Source: Branchiostoma floridae
Lineage: Eukaryota > Chordata > Leptocardii > Amphioxiformes > Branchiostomatidae
DNA: 64,000 bases
NCBI RefSeq assembly: GCF_000003815.2
Contig: NC_049993.1
Location: forward strand, 4,845,167 to 4,909,166
Direction of reading: 5' to 3'
A program made the translations under genes and the position numbers. This document shows, piece after piece, positions 20,736 through 33,700 of the stretch. Position 1 is the stretch's first letter; each line of letters opens with the position of its first letter. The notes beneath the pieces are model-generated. The model did no database searches, was not told the origin of the DNA, and saw only the letters and a program-made list of their open reading frames with translations.

Positions 20736-21981
20736 GTGGGTGATAAGTAAGAAGGTCCAGGAGTATCTGCTGTTGTTGGTAAGTATGCATCAGGACATTT
20801 CTGGGGAATACAATATACTAGTACTTGACGATACCTATCATAATTTCTTTTCTTTTTCCACAGCTAGTGCAGTGCGGTATTTTGTCTTCACAGAATCCAG
20901 AGGCCAGCAAATTCACCATCCATTGTGTAGTTGGTAGCAAGCAATATCAGATTCACATTTTGAGTTATAAAAGAACTTTTCATTTCTAGATTTTACTGAT
21001 AGAAAAAAAAAATACCTCACAACTATACTGGGTACCAGACCACCGCAGCAGGGAGTGTTAATGTTATGCAAATTTGTGGTTACTCTGCACTGATTTGTAT
21101 GAAATTCATATTAATTATGACACATCAAGGAGCTTTGAACACAGATCCAGTATCCTTATTGGATGTGATATGTAGGTATGATGATACACTGTTGCGCTAG
21201 AACACAAACAAAAAGGACTTTTGATGGTGCAACGGCAACGGAAATATAAATGCCATTTTGAAATCCTCCAGAGTGAGTGTAGTCATAGTATACATTGGTA
21301 CCTATTCCTGCACATCCTGACAACAAGAATTGTTTTACTATCAGAAGGAACATACATTGACAAAATATTCCTTTCAATAGCCATGGGCACTTATGGAAAC
21401 CTCTGACTGAGGTAGTGTATTAACTGTGTGAATGAGATTGTAATTTGGAATTAATCCAGGGCTCTACCCAGCTCGATTTTTTTTCCGTCAGCCAATTCCA
21501 ATCATCGTGAAAACCGCGAAAATTCATTTCTCCTATGACACTACATAGTAGTAAATGTTGCAATTGAGACCTTGAAAAACGGGTTTTAATGAGATTATCG
21601 TATGCGAAAGGGCGCCGACACACATTGTCAACAATCATAACAATAGCAAAACAAACAGTGTGTGGCTTTTACGGCCGTGGATGGCGTCCCCAAGCTGCCT
21701 GTAGCTTCCACCAAGGATTTTTGTCCGTCAAGGTTGACGGATTGGTTTTAAAATTTTTCCGTCAGAGGCAGCAAATTTCCGTCAATTGACGGAAAAACGG
21801 ACGCTGGCTAGAGCCCTGAATTAATCATTACTTATCCTCATGTATAAAATTTAAAAATTATAACAAAATGTATATTGTTTCTCAGCTCCTAGTAGCCATC
21901 GTGCTACTGGCCTGGGGGTTTGTCATCTATGCAGGTCGTATCTCCGCATTACGCATGATCACACAGACTCTTCAGAACTGA
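20734..21981 (+). CDS. SMIM27: Small integral membrane protein 27 orthologue
   Basis: Two exons, 20734-20778 and 21886-21981, join in phase 0 to a 46-residue protein: MWVISKKVQEYLLLL, then LLVAIVLLAWGFVIYAGRIS, then a basic tail ending MITQTLQN. Seen: a short basic N-terminus, one membrane span at about residues 11-31 with an internal Trp-Gly, and canonical splice sites. The span strongly resembles vertebrate SMIM27 as I remember it (about 55 residues, LLLAIVL-x-x-WG-x-x-IYA). The human gene was first named TOPORS-AS1 because it lies head to head with TOPORS, and here too it is divergent from TOPORS. Function is unknown in any species. An alternative acceptor near 20873 would give a different tail with no membrane span and is less likely. 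Confidence 0.8.
21457..21818. mobile_element. hAT MITE, family C copy 1
   Basis: Terminal repeats CAGGGCTCTA and GCTAGAGCCCTG. A perfect 8-bp target duplication AATTAATC lies at 21449-21456 and 21819-21826. 362 bp. The interior is shared with 40224-40576, and an open frame inside it has no known domain. Lies in the SMIM27 intron. Confidence 0.88.
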
Positions 21982-22488
21982 CAGGAGATGTCAATCAATC
22001 AATCAATCTGATCAGTGGATTGGAAGGACGGGAGGGACACATGAGGAGCTGCAGTGTTGGAACAATAGCAGTTTAAACCCTCGGTATGTGTGCAAAGTCA
22101 TCATCATGATCATCATACTCCTGTGCAATTGTTGAACTTGACGTGTGGCCCGCTATGGACAGAAATGTCTATGACTATGAGAATGACTGCATCATTACCA
22201 GTATTTAGTGAGGAATGATTACAAAATGCTTTTATTGAAATGTCTTCATGGATAATGGTCAATGTCATGTGATAAGAAAAAGACTTGGTATCCTAGAATG
22301 GAGAATCATTGTATACTTCAAAATACTTTTGATAAGCTTTGAATGTTTGCTTAAGAATTTTCTGAAAGAATTTGGTGAAAGTCATAACTGGAATTCTTAA
22401 CTAATCCATAGTACTACTTATTGGGAATACTGTATCACTTGTTTTATATTATAAACTTGTTCTTGCTACTCCGAGCAAACCTTTTATA

Positions 22489-23163
22489 ATGGCAGCCATT
22501 ATAGACTATAAGCACTCTTCTGCACCCAATCTGAAGTTTGCCCTGGATATAACGGAGGGTTCTTCCATCCCTATAAACAAAACTCTGTTTGCCTTTGATT
22601 GGGACCTGACATTAAAAGTCTACAACAGAGTCTCCCAGGACATGTTTGTGAGAGGAAGAGAGGAATCAGTCCATGTTCTACACCACCTGAAACAGCAGGG
22701 AGGAAGACTGGCTGTTGTAACAGCCCGTGACCCCAGTCCATTAGTCTGGGAGACTGTTAACATTGAACTTTCCGCACTTAGTCTTCCCGAACTATTTGAT
22801 GATGGTGTTAAAGGAGAGAAAAGAGGATGCATTCCTATGAAGACAGCTTCGGGCACATCCATGTATGTGGGCCATGGAATCATTGTTGCTGGATATGAGA
22901 AAGCAGAAGCCTTGGATCAATACTGTAAAACTCTAAATATGGAGCCAGAGCACCTGGTTTTTGTAGATGATTTTGTGGTTAATGCCTACAACGTTGGTGC
23001 ATACTTTGGCCAGGCTGAAAAGTCTGGATTGTTCAAGAAGGTGACAACAGTTTGGTGGGACCCGAAAGCTTTGGTACCACATGACTTACCAAGTCTTCCA
23101 AACAGTGAGAACTCGTATTCAGACTATTTGATAGAGTACAGGAAGATGTTTGGTGTAGAGTGA
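22489..23163 (+). CDS. Intronless HAD-superfamily hydrolase, DUF2608-like
   Basis: A single uninterrupted frame of 224 residues begins ATGGCAGCC after an AT-rich leader. Seen: HAD motif I at residues 37-41 (FDWDLT, Asp37 and Asp39), motif II VVTAR at 76-80 (Thr78), a Lys in GYEKAEAL (Lys138) as motif III candidate, and motif IV FVDD at 158-161. These positions and the spacing match small HAD phosphatase-like proteins, and the wording resembles DUF2608 (inference). No signal peptide or membrane span. Known for HAD enzymes: Asp37 would be the nucleophile and Asp39 the acid/base; the substrate cannot be named. AATAAA at 23372-23377 is a likely polyadenylation signal. Lack of introns among intron-rich neighbours suggests retroposition or transfer. 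It could be a downstream exon of another transcript, but the start codon and complete domain argue against that. Confidence 0.82.
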   Translation: MAAIIDYKHSSAPNLKFALDITEGSSIPINKTLFAFDWDLTLKVYNRVSQDMFVRGREESVHVLHHLKQQGGRLAVVTARDPSPLVWETVNIELSALSLPELFDDGVKGEKRGCIPMKTASGTSMYVGHGIIVAGYEKAEALDQYCKTLNMEPEHLVFVDDFVVNAYNVGAYFGQAEKSGLFKKVTTVWWDPKALVPHDLPSLPNSENSYSDYLIEYRKMFGVE

Positions 23164-23837
23164 TCAATTCTGCTTTGTTCTATATTATCAACCTTTTACT
23201 ACTTTGTACAAGTGTTTGTTTTTTTATACTGTTTTAAAGATAGAAGCTCTTAATAGAAATGTAAAGGGGGAGGTTACAAGGATGTCTATGCAAGCAAACT
23301 GTTTTTAGTGTTAGTGGGGACCATCTGACCATGTGATTGATAAATGATAGATGAATTACACAAATGCAAAGAATAAATCAAAGCTTTATTTTGAAAACAT
23401 TCAAGTTTGAATGGTGAATTACTTCTTGCAAGATTTGTCAAAGCTTTTTTGGGTTCAAACAGCTCAAGCACTAGTAGCTTCAATATCATTGACAACATTG
23501 CACATGTACTAGTACTTGTTGGATGTCCATCACTCTTTAACTAGTACTTACTTCATAGCTAAAGAACTATCTGTCAACATGTGTTTATCACACGTAACGA
23601 CATATCTTTGTATGTGTACAGGGTACAGTCTTTTCACAGAGAAAGTGAAGAAAGATTCACCAAGGCCATGACATGGCTTATCATGGGTCATACATCTTCA
23701 AGAGTTTCTCAACTTCATCCATGGTGTAAACTGCAACACATTTCTTAATATGTCTTCTGGTTTTCAAGCTCTTGCACAAACAGTGGCATGGTAAAGATTG
23801 CACTGAATGTCACCTAATACCTACCACTATTGAGTAA

Positions 23838-24297
23838 GGCCACGTTGATTTGATTATATGGATGACATCCGCGCTCGCACCAATTTTCGGCCATTTCCCA
23901 AAAAAAAAAAGTTTTCGACCACACAATAAATTGTGCAAAGCAGCTGTAAAATGAGCACAAATATTCCGTAGATTGAAAAAAAGTATCAGAAAACAGATAA
24001 CTAATGCCATATATAGAATGCCAAAATGAATCTAAAGTCAAAGAATAAGATGTGAAAGGACGGAAAGAAAAAAAATCTATTGTTGGTTGGGGGAGGTACC
24101 AGTACAGAAAATTCAGCTCCAGAGGATCATGGTATACATACTATGTGTGTTTTGTCCTATGTTCAACCTTCCTGGCCACTTTGATTTCATACTGAAGGCA
24201 ACTTTTTTTTTTGGCCAAACTTTTTTTTTATTCGCTCGCTCGCATCAGTTTTGGAGTTCCCGGAGGATGTCATCCATATAATCAAATCAACATGGCC
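23838..24297. mobile_element. PIF/Harbinger-like MITE
   Basis: Terminal inverted repeats of about 35 bp start GGCCACGTTGATTTGATTAT and end with the complement (ATGGCC). TAA is duplicated at 23835-23837 and 24298-24300. Non-coding. Confidence 0.82.
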
Positions 24298-24701
24298 TAA
24301 TTTGATATTAATGACTGTATAGACTCTGACTACTGTGATATAGTTGAAGCCATACACAAGTTGTACTTTGTCAGACCTATAGACAGAGTTTAAGTGATGT
24401 CACTTGTTTTTACATAAGTACTGTACTTACTGTCCAGGCCGTCATTTGTTGTCCAAAACTTTTACATCAAACCTAAACAAGCGACCTTGATAGCTCAATC
24501 AAATTCATATAACTTCACATTTATATCATGCTAAAGCAGCACTTATATACATACTGTAAAGCTTTTTCCTCAATTTTGATTTTTTTTTTTCTGGGCTAGT
24601 TTCGGACGTGTTGTTCCACAAACTGGCATGCACAAAATTTTCAGATCATTGACTTTGACTTGATAGGCTTGACAGATCCAAACATCGACAACTTTTCAGT
24701 G

Positions 24702-27700
24702 TCAGAGCTTAGTCAACAAAACTGACACCAGACATGCAATGAGAAGAAGCGCGGTGGGCACGTGATTGTCACGTGAGCCGCTGACGTCAGGAGCCTTTAA
24801 CAGGTTGCCGTATTTGTCCAGGAGGTGAAGAGCCACGCCATTGGTCCATCCGTAACCGTCCTGAAACAAACAGTTATTTACGACTTTTCATAAACATTTT
24901 TATGTTGTCCAGCATTATGATAATCTTAATTTCACATTGTAAACTGCTGATGACTTTAAGTGTGTGTGCAGAGAATGCTGAAAGAATGAAAGTCACCTTC
25001 AGTATTGAAGTTTAGTTGGAAGCAAATGAACAAGAGCTATTTTTATGTGTTGACCAGTGTTTGAGTTTTGACTCTGTACTAGTTGACATGATGCATGTAT
25101 TTGACAGCTATTTACATTGTTTGAGAAGCACGTGTACCTTAGCCTGGTTTCCAGCCGTATTATAGCTGCCGAGTTTCTTCTGTCCTCATTATAGCTCCCG
25201 AGTCTCTTCTGTCCTCAAATGCTTATTTGCAGAGAGGACAGAAGAGACTTGTGAGCTATTAATATGACAGGATACCAGGCTACATGTACCTACTTCTGCT
25301 CAGGCTTACCTTAACTTCCTCATCACTGTTGCGTGGGCGTCGGCGAGTGATCACGTTGTACTGAGGAAGGAAGCAGAGGTATATAGTTTCCTTAGAATCT
25401 AAATTAGATACTGAAACAATGGTTGATAAAACATTACATTGCCTCAATAACGGTTGGTAAATTTTATCACCTGGATTGCATTATCAGGTGTTCCTTTATA
25501 GGTTTGAGTTGAACCTCAAGAACAATCTCAGACACAGCAAAGTCTTTGTGGTTGCTGTGATTGAATGATTGAGTAGGAGTGAGAGGATGAATATCAAGAT
25601 AGGTTTATGAAGGTTAGACATCCAGGTAAACAATATTCCAATACGAGTGGATCAACAATCCCAACCCTAAACTAGAAAGGAGAACTTAGCATAGAACTCT
25701 CCAGCTTTGCCTCACAAAGAAAACAGTAACTTTTACTATGGTACTGTCTTACCATAGGAACCTATAACCAATGGAGAATCGGTATCCAAATGCTTACTTC
25801 AGTATGCTAAAGGTTAAGGACTAAGTGAATCTCCACAGTCAACTTTGAAAGCCCAAGTTTCCTCTGCTATGCATCTTTGATATTAGGAAACTTACGGTGT
25901 CCCACATGGCGCCCGTGTGCACCCAGTCCCTGTAGTTAGACTCCAGCCACTTGCGGGTCAGGTTTAGGGCCGCGTTCTTGGCCTCCGTCAGCTGGCTGAC
26001 CGACAGGGCTTCGATCAGAACAAAGTGGTTCGGTGCGGTGCCGTACGGATAGTCCCAGGCCTGGCCGCTCTCCTGTAGCGAGGCTGGTACACCCCCAGTG
26101 TAGTTCAGCACATCTGTGTATTGCTGAAATATTGGGATACAGAAATAGATATTTCAGGTGTGACAATATCCTGTATACAATGTTTACAGTCACAAGACTG
26201 TGCCACATTTGTAGTGCCTACACCAGTGGGGTAAAAGGGCTCCTTCAATCCATCAGTATGACAATACAGTAAGGTGCATATATACTCCATATCATATGTG
26301 TAATTTGATGGCTCCTTACTAGATTTGAGATTTAAGTCATCATCGCAGTGCGATGGACATCCAACAACAAAGATTTGAGCACATTGGTGTACAAGTCTGT
26401 GTCCGACTGACCAGTTCGATTTCCTTTGTCCAGTTCTTTATTAACCAATCGTAAAGACTGCAGAATCATTTTACGTATCAGAAGACATTCTAAACCATAT
26501 AGAAACAGGAACAAGACAGACTGAATATAGGCATAAAGAGGAGAGAACATTGGTAACTTGGAATAAAGATCACATCCACTGGCTACAACATCATTTGATG
26601 TTCACTATCCACCTAGGATCTGCTGATCTACAACAGCATGGTACTTCATGGGCAAACATCATGTGCTGTAGTTACAACCATGTTGTCACAACTTCCTTAC
26701 TTGTAGTCTACAACTGGACTTCTACAAAATTTAAGAAGATTTATGAACCCCAAACTTGTTGGGCATTAAAGTACCTACCTTCAGATAGCTGAGGACCCTA
26801 GCTTCAACATTAGCATCTCCCATGCCGTTGCCATAGCACTTCGCCCACAGAGGCCATATGTTAGAGACATAGAACCTGTGGGAAAGACATGATAACTTAC
26901 AGATGCTATCCTGATATCTTTACATGTTTTCTTTTTCTTTGTTACTCAAGCACAGTATTCCATGCACTACTTCTCATTTCAGATATTAATCGAATTTAGA
27001 TTTGTCAACTGCTCTTGTCACCCATTGGTTTATCTTAACATGGAGCAGATAGACACCTAGGCACACATGCTTCCTGGATATCTTTCTCCCAGTGTAATAG
27101 AGCGGTCCAACTCAAGGTAGGAACCATTTTTAAACATCTTGATGAGTTGATAGTCCAAGACTGAACAGATCATGACTTTTTGTTCTCTTTTCTTTTGTTC
27201 TTTTTTGTTTGTTTCGTTTCATTGTTGTTATTTATTGTTGTTGTTGTTGTTTGTTCTGACCTGTCCCTCCTCCCTTCAGCCTGTAAGTCATAGTCGAACC
27301 ACGCCCCTCTCCTCTCGCTCCACAGCACCTTATCCATGGCCACGCGCCTGCGCGCTGCGGCGTTGTTGTAGTACCCCGCCTTCCTGCGATCACCTGGGAA
27401 CGTATTCATGATTTTTAAAGAATAGAAACATTGCAAGTTTTGAATTGGTTACAGTTTGACAGAGGAGTCACACTAACGTTTACTGAGCAAGGAAAATGTG
27501 CCATTTTTTTGTTCTGAATGTCTAAGTCAAAATTGTAACCTAAAACCATTCAAGACAACGTTACTGTAACTAATGCACGATAAAAATATAGCAACAATGA
27601 CACACTGGATCATAGAAGTTATTTTCCCCATTCTCTTGTGATGTACGTGTAGATTCCCTTTTCAGCACCAAGGACAGGTCCACAATGCTCACGCCATGTT

Positions 27701-30700
27701 TCAGATAAACGCTTTCCTCGAAGACAAGTAACGCCAATTCCATTCTAAAATGTTAGTGCCCTTCTTTCTACCGACTTTCCTGTCTATTGTCTATTTTCCG
27801 TCAATAAATCTTCGTCGCTTCAACAGTACTCTAAGAGTAAATAGTGTCACCTGCTCTTTGGTAGATGCGAGACAAGGCCACCTCGTTGAGACACATCATG
27901 GCGTTTAGATCCACGGGCACGATGTTACGGGTCCGGATACTGGCTAGCGTGCGAGCCTGCGGGCCCACGTCAGCCAACCACCGGGAGGAAAACTCCCAAC
28001 CCGACTCCACTGCCGTGGCCACGTGGGAGTGGAAGTCAGCCGGGTCCGCACCTAGGAGAAATACATTGCTCAATAACGCCATCTAGCGAAACTTATCAGT
28101 ACTGCAGAAATGGTCACTTGTTAGTACAGTTGATGATCTTTCACGTTACTTAATGTTACGTAATGTTACTGTTCTATGATAATCATAAATCGTCTTTCAG
28201 ATGAATGTTTGCTTTCTGGTACCAGTGCGTATAAACGGGTTTGAAACTTTAAACTTTGATATAGTTGTATTGAACCGTCACCGTGATGACATTGTCAATG
28301 TCATTGAAGAGTAGTAGAAAGAAAGTGCAAAGTTGACATAAAGACTTACCACGTTGGAGAGATCTTGCTGTTCGCTCGTCTAAGCGCCAAGCCTCTGGCC
28401 TGAATACAACAAATACAGTTGCTGAATGAAATGGAGCTTTCATTTTCTAGACTCCACGAAGCGTCAAACTATATGTACTTTCAAATCGATCAGCGTAAGG
28501 ACCGCAAGGGGGCGTGATGTCACACACGTTTTTACCTTGATTGTCCCACCAGGACGTGATAACGGTTGAGGGTGTGCATGGAGCCGTCACTTCCCCGGAT
28601 GTCAACAGTTCGGTTGTTCATCCAGAAGTCGTACTCCTGGGCGGGAGAAAAAAAACATCAACACAACGTCAGGTCAGGTCAGAGCTTCAAACGCGTTGCT
28701 TCAAAACAACAGAATTGCTCAAAATCTTGAATGTCCAGTCATGGAAAACCCTTAATTATTCGGCTGATGTATAAGAAGAAGTTGAAAGTCAAACGCGCAC
28801 ATGGCGTAAGAAGGGGTGAAAAGGGTGATAACTTCAATAATAAAAGATCTACACCGAATTGCATACGATGCAATGTTATACTTTCTTAGAATTATAGAAC
28901 TGAAACATTGGAGATTTCGCTTATGATATTTAGCATCAGCTCACCCTTTCCAGGGTAGGAAGGAGGCTTCTGATCAAAGTGATGTCGTTGGAGTGTTCAA
29001 GATACTCCAACACGGTAGGGATGAGAAGAGGCGGTCCGCTGCGCTTACTTTGATACACCCTCCCCCCTCCGGGAACGTAACCGAACCTGGGGAAAGGGAA
29101 TAGTTTATTTGAAGAAAAACATGCACATTTCATTTGCGTTACACTTTCAATTTTTGGACTACTTTTCCGATGTTGCCTAACTTGTAACAGAGAGCCTAGA
29201 CTGTTTACATAAGGAACGAAAGCAAACGAAGGCAATGATAATTTAGAATTATTTGTAACACGGGACATGATATAAAAGTCTTTTAATGTGTATGAGATGA
29301 ACAACACCTTTGGACCATTTCTGCGAAATTCTCAAGTATCCCCTGCACTGTCTCCAGCATGTTGGACAGCAGTAGCCCACGAACCGTCCAGTACGTGTCC
29401 CTGGACGACAAGAAATGAGGAATGCAAATAAACTGCATTATAAGCAGCATGACCGGAAAACCTAGAAGTATTTTCCAGTCAATACTGCTAACGTTAACGT
29501 TAAGGTTAACGGTGTAACTTGACACTTCTTACATTTCTTAGATTTCGTTTTATCAAACGCATGAAGATGTCGCCTGTAAGGAGTTTAAAACATCTGCTAT
29601 AGAGGAACGCCACTGATGGCCACCAGTTCTACCATTCAAAATGTTTTCTCGTTAATGTTCTCATTATAAAGCATTGTAAACTTGCTCATGAGTCCACGGG
29701 GGGCGCAATCAAAGGTTGGAACAGCCATTGTGCCGTACCGTAGTGTTTCTCGGGAACGAGGCCATCCTCTGTTTAGCATGGTTACGGACGATTCCATATG
29801 ATCTTTCAATGCGGGGCCCGATTTCTTGTTATAGTCTTTAGGCAATTAAACTAAGACTGGGTGTAATTAGAGCAATTGAAACACCATTTTCGATAATAAA
29901 ATCAAAGTACTGTATACTTCAATTGCACGAAATGCATCGTTTCTTTGCCAACACATTCACTTCCCCGTTGCTATGAAACGTTGCTATGAAGTCCAAATGG
30001 AACGTCCCCATTGTCCCCAATACGATTTGCAACTTTTTGCATTTTCAGTCACGAAAATGGCTTCTCTTACAGTTAGCACCTATGCTGAGAAAAATGGAAA
30101 GAATTATATGGAAGATCGCCATTTCATGTTCAAGGTAAGGGTACAGTGGATGTTCCTGCCGTTTTATCCGGAGTCGTTTTGCCAACTAAAAAAGTTACGT
30201 CCGATTGTTGTGGGTACATTCATGAGGGGTTGAAAAGATGGATTCTGGCTGCAACTAACGTTACCATTTTTGTTTCCCGTCTTGTATTAACTGTGTAAAA
30301 GACCCAGCAATATTTTACCACATAGTCCTTTGGTATCCTACCTTTCTCGTTGATAGTTTCTGCGTTAGGTTACACAATGTTATAGCATAATAAGTGCTTC
30401 ACAACCCAGTTGTTTCTCGTGAAGACAGTATAATGCTCACCTCCATTTTGGAACTTGTTTTATTAATAGTGCAGAAAAATCACTGTCATCTGCGTGTTGG
30501 AGCTTCATAGTCTTGCTTGAACATTCGTTTGACACCTTACTAAACTTAGAAATATTCAGTAGAGTTGTTGTTATTGTTGCAAACCACGTTTTATTGGTGT
30601 ATAGTGTCACTGAAGTAAAATAAAACTTCAACACTTGTGTTTGTTGAAGTTGAGATGTGGGGTGGGTTTTCGGTTTCAACTGGTTCGTTCGGCCCTGGAA

Positions 30701-33700
30701 ACTAACGGTTTCAGAAACTTTGAGATTGAAGTTTGATCCGTTTTTTCTCTGAAATGTTGGGCATTAAAGGAATATTTGTTAGCAAATATTTGCCGTGGAT
30801 TTTTGCCCACAACAGCATCGAAATGGCGTCTTTGTGGCGGGCGTGTGTGACGGACACGGTGGCGAATTCTGCTCGGATTTCGTCGCCCGGGACCTCCCCG
30901 AAAACCTCTCGGCTGAGATGGACTACCACACCGACCACGAGACCGCCCTGAGACGGGCCATCCGCGAGACAGACCGGGACTTGTGTACCCGTCTGACCGG
31001 GAGATGGAAGAAGGCAGGGACTACGGCAGTGATCTGCATGATCACGGACTCGGAGGTCATCGCTGGCTGGGTTGGCGACTCTCAAGCCGTCCTAGTCCGA
31101 CCCAACACCCAGGGCATTCCTCTAGTCACCGTGCACAGGTAGGGTTCGCTCGCTGTCTTTTTTGTTTTTAGAAATTTACTACATATAAATTATGATTGTT
31201 GTTTTAATGTAAATCGGAATTTTCATTGTTTTATCCTCCTTATTTGGTGCTGATTATATGGTAGAAATAATTTCGATCCAGGCAGTTACTTATTCCAAGA
31301 ATCTCACGGTAAAATGGATGTTCTCAGTTCAAACTTCGAACTTGACAAACATTGTTAGTGCATCTAGTTTGTAAACGTGTATTCTACGTCTTGCGACAAT
31401 GGAATTATTCTATTGCAATGTTCATTTCTCAGACTCCAACAACTGCATGACATGTTTTTACAATTGAGTGAGTCTGTATTTATCAGATGTAATTTTTGAA
31501 ATATGTTGCATCATTCCAGTTTTCTAGAGTTACTTTGTCAGTTGTTGACTGCTGTAACTATCAATGATGTTGTCATACATGTATCACTTATGTATCGGAT
31601 GAGTCTACTTATTTTTTTTTTTTGCTAAAAGTTCCAAGGGAGGTTTACACATAGTAGACTTCAGAATGTTTTCATAACTTGCTATTAAGTCAGACTTAAG
31701 ATGTTATTGTTATTCACGTTGCCAGTGCTGCCTTGAAAAATGTCTCAGGTTTACGTAAGGAAGCTTTTGAAAACTGTAACTTTTACAAGTTATCAAGCAT
31801 AGTTGTGTTTTAGCAAAATCTTTTTTCTCTTACGTCAAAAGTGCCTTGAATTAACTTAATCTTTTTCAGTTAAGATTTAGGTCAAGAAATGTTTAACAAT
31901 CTTTGTTGTTCAAAGTTATCAAGTAGAGTGTACTGTTGTGTTTTGGCAAAATCTCTTTCTCCAATGCCAATAACGATGCAGGATCAGTCTGTTTTAAGTT
32001 TGGTTAAGAAACTTTTAAAACTCTTGCCAGTTCAAAGTTCTCAAGCAGAATGATGTTTTGCCAAATCTTATTTTCTCTTTCTTCAATGTTATCTTTGTCA
32101 ATGCTGCTCTTAGGCCACACCAATTTAATGTCTTGGTTCACGGATTCGCTCGCTCCTATTTTTTGGAAAACAAAATAAAAATAAAAATTACCACACAGCA
32201 AATTTTCACCATTAATGAAACCATTCACCAACTTTCTGGTGTAGCAAACATAAAAGCTGACACTACTTTTGTAATTTTCAACGAACAGGTGCTGTTACTG
32301 TACAGTAATAGTGTTTTTGTACTTTTTTCAAGCTGAAAACTTTTTACTCTTTATGTTTTGGATTAGCCGTTACCTTTACCCCAACCATTTTACAATTTTT
32401 ATTTTTATTTTTATTTCGCCCTCTCGCTCCATATTTTTTATGAAAAAATCCGTGAACCAAGAAATTAAATTGGTGTGGCCTTAGGAAAGTGAGCCTGTTA
32501 CTGTTAGATTTAAGGTTTACTTAAATAAGCTTTTGAAAGCCTGTGCTGTTTTAAAGTTCTTTGGTGTAGTTATGTTTTGGCAAAATCTATTGTTGCCAGT
32601 GCTGCCTTGAAAAAAGTCAGTCCCAAAGTTTAGGTGTGGAATTTTTGAAAGCGGCTTTTATACCCCCCTCACATTAGGCGCGATTCAATCGGACGACGAG
32701 TCTGCGAGCTCTAATTTACGAGGAGGCATGACCCTGATGCCGACGAAGAACTGGCAGAGTTCCGCCTTCCCGTCAGGGCTGAGTATGAGGCGAACATTTG
32801 GCGTGGCGATATCGCATGTGATAGCTTTCCGAAAGCTTGCGTGAGGTTTAAGAGCCAGATCATCGGGTTCCCTACATGAACGCTGGGGAATGAAAAGATT
32901 TCCACAGTCACCGAACGCTCCTACCGAAAAGCAAATATTGCCCCTCGCATACCCAGTCCGTGGCTCCATTGACTTAAGGAGGGCCGGATAGATTCTGAAT
33001 CCACATCAAAAAGNNNNNNNNNNNNNNNNNNNNNNNNNNNNNNNNNNNNNNNNNNNNNNNNNNNNNNNNNNNNNNNNNNNNNNNNNNNNNNNNNNNNNNN
33101 NNNNNNNNNNNNNCATCAGGGTCATGCCTCCTCGTAATTTAGAGCTCGCAGACTCGTCGTCCGATCGAATCGCGCCTAATGTGAGGGGGGTATTAGCCCT
33201 AAAGTTTGTGTTTTCTCATTCTTCAAATAGACACCCTTCACGAAGATTATTAAGACTATCAAAAATAACAAAAACTTACTGCAGGCCAACAGCAAGTACT
33301 GATCATTGTAAACCATGAACTTGTAAGCAATAGATGGTACAGTTTGAGGAGGATTTTCAGTAGATTCAAGACAGACCTAGCAGCAAGAAAATCAAAAGAG
33401 CAGCATTCTTACATCGGATTCATATGCAGATTCTATTAATTTTAGGTTTAGGTTAATAAATTTTTGAAGCTCTTCCTCTTTCGAAGCCCTCAGGGAGAGT
33501 TATGTCTTATAAGTTATGATTATTTATTGTCATGATTTATGATTATTATTGATTATTTAGCTGGTGTGTTACGCCGAATGGCGGTTATACCGGCTATATA
33601 GATACAGCTACAGATACAGATTATTGGTATATGTTACACACAGATGTGCCTGTGAGAAAGAGAGACAGCGTATCAAGCAGGCAGGAGGAACGGTCACTTG

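Noticed and set aside
20873..20940. Alternative second exon for SMIM27
   Set aside because: The acceptor is plausible but gives a peptide without the membrane span; the exon at 21886 restores the family pattern in phase.
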